Source: Actinomycetes bacterium (GTDB taxonomy: Bacteria; Actinomycetota; Actinomycetes; Actinomycetales; Microbacteriaceae). From it: 12,843 nt of DNA. The first letter of the stretch is position 1; every line of letters starts with the position of its first letter. The stretch spans positions 1 through 12,843 of the forward strand of contig JAEYVF010000156.1 of NCBI GenBank assembly GCA_023432005.1, in the 5' to 3' direction. Below the pieces are notes generated by a model, which saw nothing but the letters and a program-made list of their open reading frames with translations, made no database searches and was not told the DNA's origin. The position numbers and the translations under genes were made by a program. This document shows positions 1 through 6,501 of the stretch, piece after piece.

Positions 1-65
1 TGCCCGAACGAGGCCCCGGGGAGGGGGAGCTGCAGGGGCGGGCTCACCGCGGCGTCGGCGCTCAT
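1..65 (-). CDS. 5' end of an unidentified protein, cut by the window edge
   Basis: An ATG at 65-63 opens a frame that stays open to the left edge. The 21 visible residues begin MSADAAVSPPLQLPLP and continue GASFG. The start lies 8 bases after the PPK2 stop codon, with an AGGG about six bases upstream as a possible ribosome binding site, so it looks like the next gene of the menD-PPK2 operon. The stretch reading LPLPGASFG resembles the N-terminal lead-in of small actinobacterial DUF805 membrane proteins, but 21 residues cannot settle that. Seen: start, open frame, spacing. Inferred: that it is a gene at all, and the family hint. Confidence 0.45.
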   Translation of the reverse strand, partial: MSADAAVSPPLQLPLPGASFG

Positions 66-73
66 GCCCGGCC

Positions 74-904
74 CTAGACGGAGGCCGCGAGGGCCCGCCG
101 CTGCTCCTCGACGTCGAAGTCCGCGGGCGGCCAGTCCTGCCCGAGCGAGCGCAGCGCATCCGTCAGCAGCTCGGAGACGGCCAGACGCGCGTACCACTTG
201 CTGTTCGCGGGGATCACGTGCCAGGGCGCCGTGTCCGTCGAGGTGCGCTCGATCGCGAGCTGGTACGCGGCCTGGTAGTCGTCCCACAGCGCGCGCTCGG
301 CGAGATCGCCCTCGTTGTACTTCCAGTGCTTGTCGGGACGCTCGAGGCGCTCGGCGAGACGCGCCCGCTGCTCCTCGCGCGAGATGTGCAGCATGCACTT
401 GACGATGACGGTCCCGGATGCGGCCAGCCGCTCCTCGAAGTCGACGATCGCCCCGTAGCGGCGCTCGATCTCGTCGGGGTCGGCGAGCTGACGCACGCGC
501 CCGATGAGCACGTCCTCGTAGTGCGAGCGGTCGAAGACCCCGATCGTGCCCGGCCCCGGCAGCTCGCGCTCGACGCGCCACAGGAAGTCGTGGGCGAGCT
601 CCTCGGGCGTCGGCTTCTTGAACGCGTGGATGTGCACGCCCTGCGGGTCGACCGAGCCGACGACGTGGCGCACGATGCCGCCCTTGCCGGCGGTGTCCAT
701 CGCCTGCAGCACGAGCAGCACGCTGCGCGGGTCGTGCTCCTTGTTGGCGAAGAGCAGCTCCTGCAGGCGGTCGAGCTCGGGCTGCCCCGCGTCGAGGGCC
801 TTCGCGCCCTCCTTCTTGCCCCCGGTGAAGCCGGGGGTCGCATCCGGATCGACGTCGGCGAGTCGGAACCCCTCACCCACACGCAGCTGCTCGGCGAAGC
901 TCAT
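74..904 (-). CDS. Polyphosphate kinase 2 (PPK2) family, polyphosphate:nucleotide phosphotransferase
   Basis: A 276-residue cytoplasmic enzyme expected to move phosphate between polyphosphate and nucleotides (AMP or ADP). The PPK2 fold is clear. The Walker A loop is MDTAGKGG at about 69-76, followed by the family block VDPQGV and FKKPTPEELAHDFLWR (about 85-110). The Walker B region is FDRSHYEDVL (124-133), and the lid has the conserved RPDKHWKYNEGD (189-200). The FKxP-EEL-HDFLWR stretch resembles the subgroup called class III in the literature, which phosphorylates both AMP and ADP; that subgroup call is an inference. The loop has GKGG where many homologues have GKDG, a variant I recall as common in actinobacteria. 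Length is normal for a single-domain PPK2. The ATG lies 9 bases after the menD stop, so it should be co-transcribed with menD. Family assignment is firm; substrate preference and direction are not. Confidence 0.93.
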   Translation of the reverse strand: MSFAEQLRVGEGFRLADVDPDATPGFTGGKKEGAKALDAGQPELDRLQELLFANKEHDPRSVLLVLQAMDTAGKGGIVRHVVGSVDPQGVHIHAFKKPTPEELAHDFLWRVERELPGPGTIGVFDRSHYEDVLIGRVRQLADPDEIERRYGAIVDFEERLAASGTVIVKCMLHISREEQRARLAERLERPDKHWKYNEGDLAERALWDDYQAAYQLAIERTSTDTAPWHVIPANSKWYARLAVSELLTDALRSLGQDWPPADFDVEEQRRALAASV

Positions 905-913
905 GCGCTCACG

Positions 914-2572
914 CTAGCGGGAGAGGGCCACCTCGATGAGCACGCGCCCGGGCGTCGGGGTGAGCGCGCCGGCCAGCTCGCCGCGCTCGGTCACGAGGCG
1001 GTGCTCCCAGCCGTAAGCGGCGGCGAGGGATGCGAGATCGACGTGCTGCGGCGTGAGCAGCACGCGGTCGGCGAGCGCGGGGTCGGCCGAGCGGGCCACC
1101 TCGAGGCCGTCGAAGATCGTGCCGCCGTGGTCGTTGCCGACGATCACCTGCAGACGCGGCCACTCCTCGCCGTCGCCGCCGAGCAGCGACCCGACGTCGT
1201 GCAGGAGGGCGAGGTCGCCGAGCAGCACGCGCGTGATGCCGGGGCGACCCTCGGCGCGTTGCGCCGCGAGCGCGACGCCCGTCGCGGTCGCGATCGTGCC
1301 GTCGATGCCGGCGAGGCCGCGGTTGGCGTACACCGGGATGCGCTTGCCCGGCGCGACGCGGTCGAGCTCGCGGATGAGGCGCGACGCCCCGAGCACGAGG
1401 CGGTCGTGGGGCCAGGAGGCGGCCCAGACGGCCTCCGCGAGCTCGCGCCGCGAGACGGGTGCGCGCATCCGCTGCAGCTGCTCGCGCGCGAACCGCGCGC
1501 GTTCGGCGTAGTCGTCTCCGATCGACGCGACGCTGGGCTCGTCGACCTCGAGGATCGCGCGCGACGCGTGCACCCAGCGGCGCGCCCACGACGGGTCGGG
1601 TTCCCGCGAGGTGTCGACGACGACGCGGTCGGCGAAGCGCGCCACCCGACGGCCGGGGTTGTAGTCGTCGAGGCCCGGCGAGCGCACGACGATGGTCTCG
1701 ACGCCGCGGCGTTCGATGAGCGCGGGCACCTCGCGGCTGAGCGTCGGGTGCCCGAAGACGACGACGCGCGCGACGCGATCGCCGAACCCGGCAGCGCCGA
1801 GCAGCTCGCGGTAGGCGGCGACGAGGTGCGGACCGAAGCGCGCACCGCTCGCGACCTCGGCGAGCAGGGGCGCGCCGAGGTCGCGCGCGACGCGCTCCGC
1901 ATCCTCTCCCGCACCCGTGCCGGCGACGACGACCGTGCCGGGGGCGGGCGCGAGCTCGAGCACCTCGGAGCCGGGTGCGGCGGGCGGCTCCCAGTCGCCC
2001 GGCTCGACCTCGGGCAGCCGCACGGGCGACGAGAGCGGCTCGCGGAACGCGAGGTTCACGTGCCGGGGGCCGCGGATGCCGTCGAGCACCTCCGCGGCGA
2101 GGGCATCCGCCGCGGCCTCCTCGCCCGCGTCGCCGACGGGCGCCGGCACGTCCCACGAGTGCGGCGCCACGTCGCGGAAGATGCCCGCCTGCCGGGTGGT
2201 CTGGTTCGCCCCGACCCCGCGCAGCTCCTCGGGGCGGTCGGCGCTCACGATGAGCAGCGGGACACCGGCGTGCGCGGCCTCGAGCACCGCGGGATGCAGG
2301 TTGCCGACCGCGGTTCCGGAGGTCGTCACGACGACGGCGGGCACGCCCGTCTCCAGGGCGAGGCCGAGCGCGAGGAAGCCCGCGGAGCGCTCGTCGATGC
2401 GCACGTGCAGGTTCAGCAGGCCCGCCTGCTCGAGTCGGGCGGCGGCGAGCGCGAGCGCCTGCGAACGTGAACCCGGGCACACCACGACGTCCGTGACCCC
2501 GCGCCGCACGAGGGCGGCGAGGAGCGCGGTCGCGTAGACGCTCGAGGGCGCCTCCGGTGCCGCCGGGCTCAC
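914..2572 (-). CDS. menD: SEPHCHC synthase, menaquinone biosynthesis
   Basis: A thiamine-diphosphate enzyme of 552 residues that joins 2-oxoglutarate (with loss of CO2) to isochorismate, giving SEPHCHC, the first committed menaquinone intermediate. The N-terminal domain has PGSRS (33-37), DERSAGF (60-66, with E61 as the expected cofactor-activating glutamate), TSGTA (84-88), SADRPEELRG (110-119) and NQTTRQ (123-128). The C-terminal domain has ANRGLAGIDGT (416-426), LLGDLALLHD (450-459) and GNDHGGTIF (479-487), which bind Mg and the diphosphate. Length and motif order are normal for actinobacterial MenD. The GTG start overlaps the stop of the preceding small membrane-protein gene in a GTGA, so translation is probably coupled. 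PPK2 follows after 9 bases. MenF, MenH and MenG are not nearby. Confidence 0.97.
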   Translation of the reverse strand: MSPAAPEAPSSVYATALLAALVRRGVTDVVVCPGSRSQALALAAARLEQAGLLNLHVRIDERSAGFLALGLALETGVPAVVVTTSGTAVGNLHPAVLEAAHAGVPLLIVSADRPEELRGVGANQTTRQAGIFRDVAPHSWDVPAPVGDAGEEAAADALAAEVLDGIRGPRHVNLAFREPLSSPVRLPEVEPGDWEPPAAPGSEVLELAPAPGTVVVAGTGAGEDAERVARDLGAPLLAEVASGARFGPHLVAAYRELLGAAGFGDRVARVVVFGHPTLSREVPALIERRGVETIVVRSPGLDDYNPGRRVARFADRVVVDTSREPDPSWARRWVHASRAILEVDEPSVASIGDDYAERARFAREQLQRMRAPVSRRELAEAVWAASWPHDRLVLGASRLIRELDRVAPGKRIPVYANRGLAGIDGTIATATGVALAAQRAEGRPGITRVLLGDLALLHDVGSLLGGDGEEWPRLQVIVGNDHGGTIFDGLEVARSADPALADRVLLTPQHVDLASLAAAYGWEHRLVTERGELAGALTPTPGRVLIEVALSR

Positions 2573-2916
2573 CGCGGGTTCTTCGGGGTGTCGTCGTCGC
2601 CGTCGAGCTCGGAGAGACGCTTCTCGAGATCGCGGATGCGCTGCTCCTGCTCCTTCTCGCGCGCGAGACGCTGCAGGAACTCGGGGTCGTCATCCGGTGC
2701 GACGGGCGCCTCGCGGCGCCGCGGCCCCAGGCGCTCGCGGCCGAGGGCGAACCACAGGATCGGGCCGATGATGACGATGGCGATCGCGATGACCGCCCAC
2801 AGGGGCTTCGGGAGGGCCCGCACCCGCTGGGGCTCGATGCGGACGATGTCGACGACGGCCGCGACGAGCAGCACCACCGCGACGATCAGCGGGAGGTATC
2901 GCAGCAGAGCGGCCAT
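2569..2916 (-). CDS. Small membrane protein with PLDc_N-like domain
   Basis: 115 residues with two predicted membrane helices (about 5-25 and 38-58) and a charged cytoplasmic tail. The segment PKPLWAVIAIAIVIIGPILWF (36-56) matches the pattern of the phospholipase D nuclease N-terminal (PLDc_N) domain, a two-helix module that in many short proteins is not followed by any nuclease. Here residues 77-106 (rich in E, K, R and L) look like a short amphipathic or coiled-coil helix rather than a catalytic domain, so no enzyme activity is expected. It is the first gene of the menD operon: a -10 element lies 6 bases before its ATG, and its stop codon overlaps the menD start (GTGA). A role as membrane partner or assembly factor for menaquinone synthesis is an inference from context only. 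Confidence 0.85.
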   Translation of the reverse strand: MAALLRYLPLIVAVVLLVAAVVDIVRIEPQRVRALPKPLWAVIAIAIVIIGPILWFALGRERLGPRRREAPVAPDDDPEFLQRLAREKEQEQRIRDLEKRLSELDGDDDTPKNPR

Positions 2917-2922
2917 GACCCG

Positions 2923-2928
2923 ATTCTA
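2923..2928 (-). promoter_or_regulatory. -10 element of the PLDc_N-menD-PPK2 operon, leaderless type
   Basis: On the minus strand the sequence is CC-TAGAAT-CGGGTC-ATG. TAGAAT fits the actinobacterial -10 consensus TAnnnT, and only six bases separate it from the ATG at 2916. Transcription should therefore start at or next to the A of the start codon, giving a leaderless mRNA. No Shine-Dalgarno sequence fits between them. No convincing -35 is visible. Confidence 0.7.
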
Positions 2929-2933
2929 GGCTG

Positions 2934-2957
2934 GGCGGGCTCTCGGCGCCGCCCGCC
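2934..2957. promoter_or_regulatory. GC-rich inverted repeat between two divergent -10 elements
   Basis: GGCGGGC (2934-2940) and GCCCGCC (2951-2957) form a perfect 7-bp dyad with a 10-base spacer. It fills the space between the back-to-back -10 elements and abuts the plus-strand one, where a regulator could control both genes. In DNA this GC-rich a 7-bp dyad can arise by chance; the support is its position and the same 7-N10-7 layout at 6886-6909. Confidence 0.35.
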
Positions 2958-2963
2958 TATGAT
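2958..2963 (+). promoter_or_regulatory. -10 element of the DUF4229-type gene, leaderless type
   Basis: The plus strand reads CC-TATGAT-TGCCGG-GTG. TATGAT is one base from the full TATAAT consensus and ends six bases before the GTG at 2970, so the transcript should begin at the start codon. The -35 zones expected 17 bases upstream of this element and of the opposite one interleave, so two RNA polymerases could hardly sit here together. Confidence 0.72.
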
Positions 2964-2969
2964 TGCCGG

Positions 2970-3245
2970 GTGCCCGCCTGGATCCCGTACACGTTGTTGC
3001 GCCTCGCCCTCTTCGGCGGCGTCTTCGCGATCCTCCTGCTGCTGGGCCTGCACTACCTGCTCGCCGCCGCGGCGGCCGCGATCATCGGCTTCACGGTGTC
3101 GTACATCTTCTTCCCGCGGCTGCGCAATCGCGTGAGCGAGGAGTTCGCGGCCCGCCGCGAGGCCTCCCGCGCGAAGGCGGACCGCGCGGTGCGCGATCCG
3201 GATGCCGACCGCGGCGTCGACGAGCGCGCCGAAGACCTCGACTGA
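2970..3245 (+). CDS. DUF4229-type small membrane protein
   Basis: 91 residues starting with GTG (MPAWIPYTLLRLALFGG). Two membrane helices occupy about 8-27 and 28-49, followed by the conserved turn FFPRLRNRVSEEFAARREA (about 49-67) and a charged tail rich in D, E and R. This pattern, two N-terminal helices then FxxLRxxV and a highly charged end, matches the actinobacterial DUF4229 family, which has no known function. From memory, members are often found near menaquinone genes. The gene runs opposite to the menD operon from a shared intergenic region and converges on menA. The start was chosen because the -10 element sits exactly six bases before this GTG; the ATG at 2963 is in another frame and gives no family match. 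Confidence 0.83.
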   Translation: MPAWIPYTLLRLALFGGVFAILLLLGLHYLLAAAAAAIIGFTVSYIFFPRLRNRVSEEFAARREASRAKADRAVRDPDADRGVDERAEDLD

Positions 3246-3254
3246 CGGCTCGCC

Positions 3255-3324
3255 ACACGCTGCAGCGTTACCACCCGCGCGCCCGTGATGACTGGCGCGG
3301 CAGGCCGAGCGCTACAGCGTTGGG
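3255..3324. terminator. Convergent-gene gap with repeated CGCTrCAGCG hairpin, possible two-way terminator
   Basis: Two near-identical copies, ACGCTGCAGCGTT (3257-3269) and GCGCTACAGCGTT (3309-3321), lie between the stop codons of the DUF4229-type gene and menA. The first contains a perfect 12-bp palindrome (ACGCTGCAGCGT). The two copies can also pair with each other over 11 bp with one mismatch. Between them CGCGCC (3278-3283) pairs with GGCGCG (3294-3299). No T-tract follows, so intrinsic termination is uncertain; a bidirectional transcription barrier or an intergenic repeat are both possible. Confidence 0.4.
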
Positions 3325-3337
3325 CGAAGGGTGACGA

Positions 3338-4429
3338 TCAGACGGTGGCGCCGACGCCCAGCTCGAGGTAGAGCGCGAGCGCCGCGCCGAGGCCCACGCC
3401 GTAGACGAGCGCCGTGAGCAGTGTGAGCTTGAGCGCGAGCACGAACTCGCGGGCGCTGCGGGCCGTGAGCACGATGAGCACCGCGGGGGCAGCGGCGAGC
3501 AGCGCGAAGTACACGTACGGCGCGAGGTCGTGGAAGAGCACGAAGAACACGAGGATGCCGAACGGCGCCGCCATGAGCACCGCGTAGAGGACGCGCCCCG
3601 GGAGATCACCCATCCGCACCGCGAGGGTGCGCTTTCCTGCCACCTCGTCCTGCGCGCGGTCGCGCAGGTTGTTGACGTGGAGCACCGCGACGGCGAAGAG
3701 ACCCGCCGCCGCACCGCCGATCCACGCCTCGGCGTTGACGGTGCCGACCTGCACGAACATCGTGCCGGCGACGGCCGCGATGCCGAAGAATGCGAAGACC
3801 GCGAGCTCGGCGACGCCCGCGAGGTAGCCGTAGGGGCGCTTGCCGCCCGTGTAGAACCACGCGACGACGATCGCGAGCGCACCGAACGCGAGCAGCCACC
3901 AGTGCTGCGTGCGGATGACGAGGGCGAGCCCCGCGACCGCCGCGAGCCCGAAGAACACGAGGGCCACGACGAGCACCTGACGCGGCGCGGCACGTCCGGA
4001 GCCCACGAGGCGGGCGGGGCCGACGCGGTGCGCGTCGGTGCCGCGCACGCCGTCGGAGTAGTCGTTGGCGTAGTTGACGCCGATCTGCAGGAAGGCCGCG
4101 ACGGCGAGGCACAGCAGCGCCCGCAGCCAGTGGTCGTACCAGTGCGCCATCTGCAGGCTCGCGGCACCCGTGCCGATCGCGACGGGCGCGACAGCGAGCG
4201 CGAGGGTGAGGGGTCGCGCGGCCGAGATCCAGGTGCCGAGCGTCGCGGGCTTCACCTGGGGCGCGCCCGGCGGGCGGCCTCCGGGCCGGCCGCTCCTGCC
4301 CCCCTTGCCCTTCGCGGGGGCGGTGCTCTTGGCCTTCCCGGGCGCCTTCGCCGCGGGCCCGTTCTTCGGAGCCGCCGCGCCCTTCGCGCGCTCGATGGCC
4401 TGGGGATCGAACCGTTGCTGCTTCGCCAC
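3338..4429 (-). CDS. menA: 1,4-dihydroxy-2-naphthoate polyprenyltransferase
   Basis: An integral membrane prenyltransferase of the UbiA family, 363 residues from this start, that attaches the polyprenyl tail to DHNA with loss of CO2 to give demethylmenaquinone. The first Asp-rich motif is NYANDYSDG (119-127, then VRGTD) and the second is NNLRDRAQDEVAGKRTLA (253-270); both bind the Mg-prenyl diphosphate. GGKRPYGY (195-202) is also typical. About eight or nine hydrophobic helices fill residues 68-357. Residues 1-63 form an unusual hydrophilic extension rich in K, A, P and G. The GTG at 4429 was chosen because it follows the menE stop (4440) and has AGTAGG nine bases upstream. An ATG at 4456 (372 residues, overlapping menE) with an upstream GAGG is a real alternative. 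It is the last gene of the menB-menE-menA operon. Confidence 0.95.
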   Translation of the reverse strand: MAKQQRFDPQAIERAKGAAAPKNGPAAKAPGKAKSTAPAKGKGGRSGRPGGRPPGAPQVKPATLGTWISAARPLTLALAVAPVAIGTGAASLQMAHWYDHWLRALLCLAVAAFLQIGVNYANDYSDGVRGTDAHRVGPARLVGSGRAAPRQVLVVALVFFGLAAVAGLALVIRTQHWWLLAFGALAIVVAWFYTGGKRPYGYLAGVAELAVFAFFGIAAVAGTMFVQVGTVNAEAWIGGAAAGLFAVAVLHVNNLRDRAQDEVAGKRTLAVRMGDLPGRVLYAVLMAAPFGILVFFVLFHDLAPYVYFALLAAAPAVLIVLTARSAREFVLALKLTLLTALVYGVGLGAALALYLELGVGATV

Positions 4430-4439
4430 GAGGTGAAGC

Positions 4440-5579
4440 CTACTGACCGCCGCCATGGCGACGGGCCTCTGCCGCGAGCGCGGCACGGTCGGGCTTGCCG
4501 CTCGGCAGCAGCGGCAGCTCCGGCACGCGGACGAGTCGGTCGGGTCGCGCGACGGCGCCGAGGGACGCCGCGACCGCCGCGAGCGCCGCGGCGTCGTCGA
4601 CCGCTTCGCCCGCGGCGTAGGCCACGGGCCGCTCGCCCCAGCGCGCGTCCGGCACCCGGACGACCACGGCATCCGCGCACCCCGGCTGCGCGCGCAGCGC
4701 CTCCTCGATCGCGCCGAGCGACACCTTCACGCCCCCCGACACGATGACGTCGTCGCGGCGGCCGAGCACGCGCAGCGTCTCGCCGTCCCACTCCCCCGCG
4801 TCGGCCGTGCGGAACCAGCGGATGCCGTCCTCCGCGAGGAAGCGCGCCGCGGTGAGGGCGTCGTCGTCGAGGTAGCCGTCGGCGACCGTCGCGCCGCCGA
4901 GCTGCACCTCGCCGTCGACGACGCGCACGCGGGCGCCGCCGATCGGGCGGCCGTCGTAGACGCATCCACCGCTGGTCTCGCTCGAACCGTAGCTGCGCAC
5001 GACCCGGATGCCGGCGTCGCGCGCCCGCTCGACGAGCGGTCGCGGGGTGGCCTGGCCCCCGACGAGCACCGCCTGGAAGCCGCGCAGCACGTCGCGTGCT
5101 GCGGCGTCGTCGAGCAGCCGCCCCAGCTGCGTCGGCACGAGGGCGACAGCGTGCGGCAGCTCCGGAGCGAGGCGCGCAGCGGCCGCCCTGAACGCGTCGG
5201 CCGTGAACCCGCCCCCGGGGAGCGATACGGGCGTCGTCTGGGCGCACAGCGAGCGCGCGAGCACGTTGATGCCCGCGATGTAGTGCACGGGCAGGGCGAG
5301 CACCCACTGCGCGGGCCCGCCGAGCGCCGATTCGCTCGCCGCGGCGGAGGCGAGCACGGCATCCGCGGGGAGCACGACGCGCTTCGGGCGGCCCGTCGTG
5401 CCGCTCGTCTCCACGACGAGTCCCACGTGCTGCGCGACGCGCTCGGGAAGCGCTGCGGCATCGGCCCCCGGCGCCCCCGATTCGACGAAGAGCGCGGGCC
5501 CGCCCGCGAGCGCGTCGCGCAGCGCCGCGAGCACCGCAGCATCCCCCGCGGCGGCCGGCACCTGGACGAGCGGCCTCAT
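4440..5579 (-). CDS. menE: o-Succinylbenzoate-CoA ligase
   Basis: An acyl-CoA synthetase of the adenylate-forming (ANL) superfamily. It activates o-succinylbenzoate with ATP and joins it to CoA, releasing AMP and diphosphate. It is 379 residues long, the short form I associate with actinobacterial MenE. Visible core motifs: P-loop TSGTTGRPK (58-66), YGSSETSGG (197-205) of motif A5, RTADAGEWDG (257-266, with the ribose-binding aspartate), hinge region LGRRDDVIVSGG (272-283) and LPSGKPDR (358-365) with K362 as the adenylation lysine. The ATG starts four bases after the menB stop and the gene ends just before menA, so all three are surely one transcription unit. Its product is the substrate of MenB next door. 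No defect is seen. Confidence 0.96.
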   Translation of the reverse strand: MRPLVQVPAAAGDAAVLAALRDALAGGPALFVESGAPGADAAALPERVAQHVGLVVETSGTTGRPKRVVLPADAVLASAAASESALGGPAQWVLALPVHYIAGINVLARSLCAQTTPVSLPGGGFTADAFRAAAARLAPELPHAVALVPTQLGRLLDDAAARDVLRGFQAVLVGGQATPRPLVERARDAGIRVVRSYGSSETSGGCVYDGRPIGGARVRVVDGEVQLGGATVADGYLDDDALTAARFLAEDGIRWFRTADAGEWDGETLRVLGRRDDVIVSGGVKVSLGAIEEALRAQPGCADAVVVRVPDARWGERPVAYAAGEAVDDAAALAAVAASLGAVARPDRLVRVPELPLLPSGKPDRAALAAEARRHGGGQ

Positions 5580-5583
5580 CGGC

Positions 5584-6501
5584 TCAGAAGTGCCAGGGGT
5601 AGGGGCCCCAGTCGGGCTCGCGCTTCTCGAGGAACGCGTCGCGCCCCTCGGCGGCCTCGTCGGTGCCGTAGGCGAGACGCGTGGCCTCGCCCGCGAACAC
5701 CTGCTGGCCCACCATCCCGTCGTCGACGGCGTTCATCGCGAACTTGAGCATCCGGATGGCGGTGGGGCTCTTGCCGAGGATCGTCTCGGCCCACGCGAGG
5801 CCCGTGCGCTCGAGCTCGGCGTGCGGCACGACCGCGTTGACAGCGCCCATCTCGTAGGCGCGCTGCGCGTCGTACTCGTCGGCGAGGAAGAACACCTCCC
5901 GGGCGAGCTTCTGGCCGACCTGGCGGGCGAAGTACGCCGAGCCGTAGCCCGCGTCGAACGAGCCGACGTCGGCATCCGTCTGCTTGAAGCGGGCGTGCTC
6001 GCGACTCGCGATCGTGAGGTCGCACACGACGTGCAGCGAGTGCCCGCCGCCCGCCGCCCACCCGGGCACGAGGGCGATGACGACCTTCGGCATGAAGCGG
6101 ATGAGACGCTGCACCTCGAGGATGTGCAGGCGGCCCGCGCCGGAGGATCTCGCTACGCCACCTTCGGCGGCTGCTCGATCAGCGGGGGGTGCGTACTCGT
6201 AGCCCGCCTTGCCGCGGATGCGCTGGTCGCCGCCCGAGCTGAACGCCCAGCCGCCGTCCTTGGGGCTCGGGCCGTTGCCGGTCAGGAGCACGACGCCGAC
6301 GCGCGGGTTCTGCCGCGCGTCGTCGAGTGCGCGCGCGAGCTCGTCGACGGTCTGCGGGCGGAATGCGTTGCGCACCTCCGGCCGGTCGAACGCGACGCGC
6401 GCGATGCGCCCGCTCGTGTCGAGGTGGTAGGTGACGTCGACGAGGTCGTCGAACCCCGGCACCTCGCGCCACACCTGCTCGTCGAACAGCTCCGAGATCA
6501 C
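5584..6501 (-). CDS. menB: 1,4-Dihydroxy-2-naphthoyl-CoA synthase
   Basis: A crotonase-fold enzyme of 305 residues that closes the ring of o-succinylbenzoyl-CoA to DHNA-CoA. Landmarks: FDRPEVRNAFRP (38-49), the SSGGDQRIRG block (88-97), HILEVQRLIRFMPK (126-139), the oxyanion-hole WAAGGGHSLH (148-157), QTDADVGSFDAGYGS (174-188, with D183 catalytic by homology) and EATRLAYGTDEAAEGRDAF (272-290, with Y278 matching the active-site tyrosine). The QTD at 174-176 has Asp where bicarbonate-dependent enzymes such as E. coli MenB have Gly, so this is the bicarbonate-independent type. The reading frame runs much further upstream, but the GTG at 6501 overlaps the stop of the upstream gene (GTGA) and gives the normal MenB N-terminus. 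The loop at about 105-121 is encoded by a palindromic repeat and looks about five residues longer than in M. tuberculosis MenB as remembered. Confidence 0.97.
   Translation of the reverse strand: MISELFDEQVWREVPGFDDLVDVTYHLDTSGRIARVAFDRPEVRNAFRPQTVDELARALDDARQNPRVGVVLLTGNGPSPKDGGWAFSSGGDQRIRGKAGYEYAPPADRAAAEGGVARSSGAGRLHILEVQRLIRFMPKVVIALVPGWAAGGGHSLHVVCDLTIASREHARFKQTDADVGSFDAGYGSAYFARQVGQKLAREVFFLADEYDAQRAYEMGAVNAVVPHAELERTGLAWAETILGKSPTAIRMLKFAMNAVDDGMVGQQVFAGEATRLAYGTDEAAEGRDAFLEKREPDWGPYPWHF
6142..6187. repeat. Degenerate palindromic intergenic-type repeat inside menB
   Basis: The plus strand has GATCTCGCTACGCC, a short GC core and GGCTGCTCGATCAGCGG. The core GCCACC-TTC-GGCGGC folds into a tight hairpin, flanked by GATC...TCGATC arms. 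From memory, dispersed elements of the form gatctcGaTACGCC...GGCTaCTCGATCAgcgg are common between genes in Microbacteriaceae and related actinobacteria. This copy lies in the coding sequence without breaking the frame. Hairpin and arms are seen; membership of a dispersed family is recalled, not tested. Confidence 0.55.

Noticed and set aside
218..2470. A 750-residue open frame on the plus strand, antisense to PPK2 and menD
   Set aside because: It has no recognisable domain, a composition dominated by R, A, E, D and G, and exactly opposes two clear enzymes. Long antisense frames are expected in DNA this GC-rich.
909..2693. Minus-strand 594-residue frame overlapping menD in another phase
   Set aside because: Arg/Ala/Pro-rich shadow of menD; the menD frame holds all the family motifs.
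3530..5747. Long plus-strand frames opposite menA and menE (3530-4747 and 4455-5747)
   Set aside because: They mirror conserved genes, show no family motif and have no promoter or ribosome binding site of their own.
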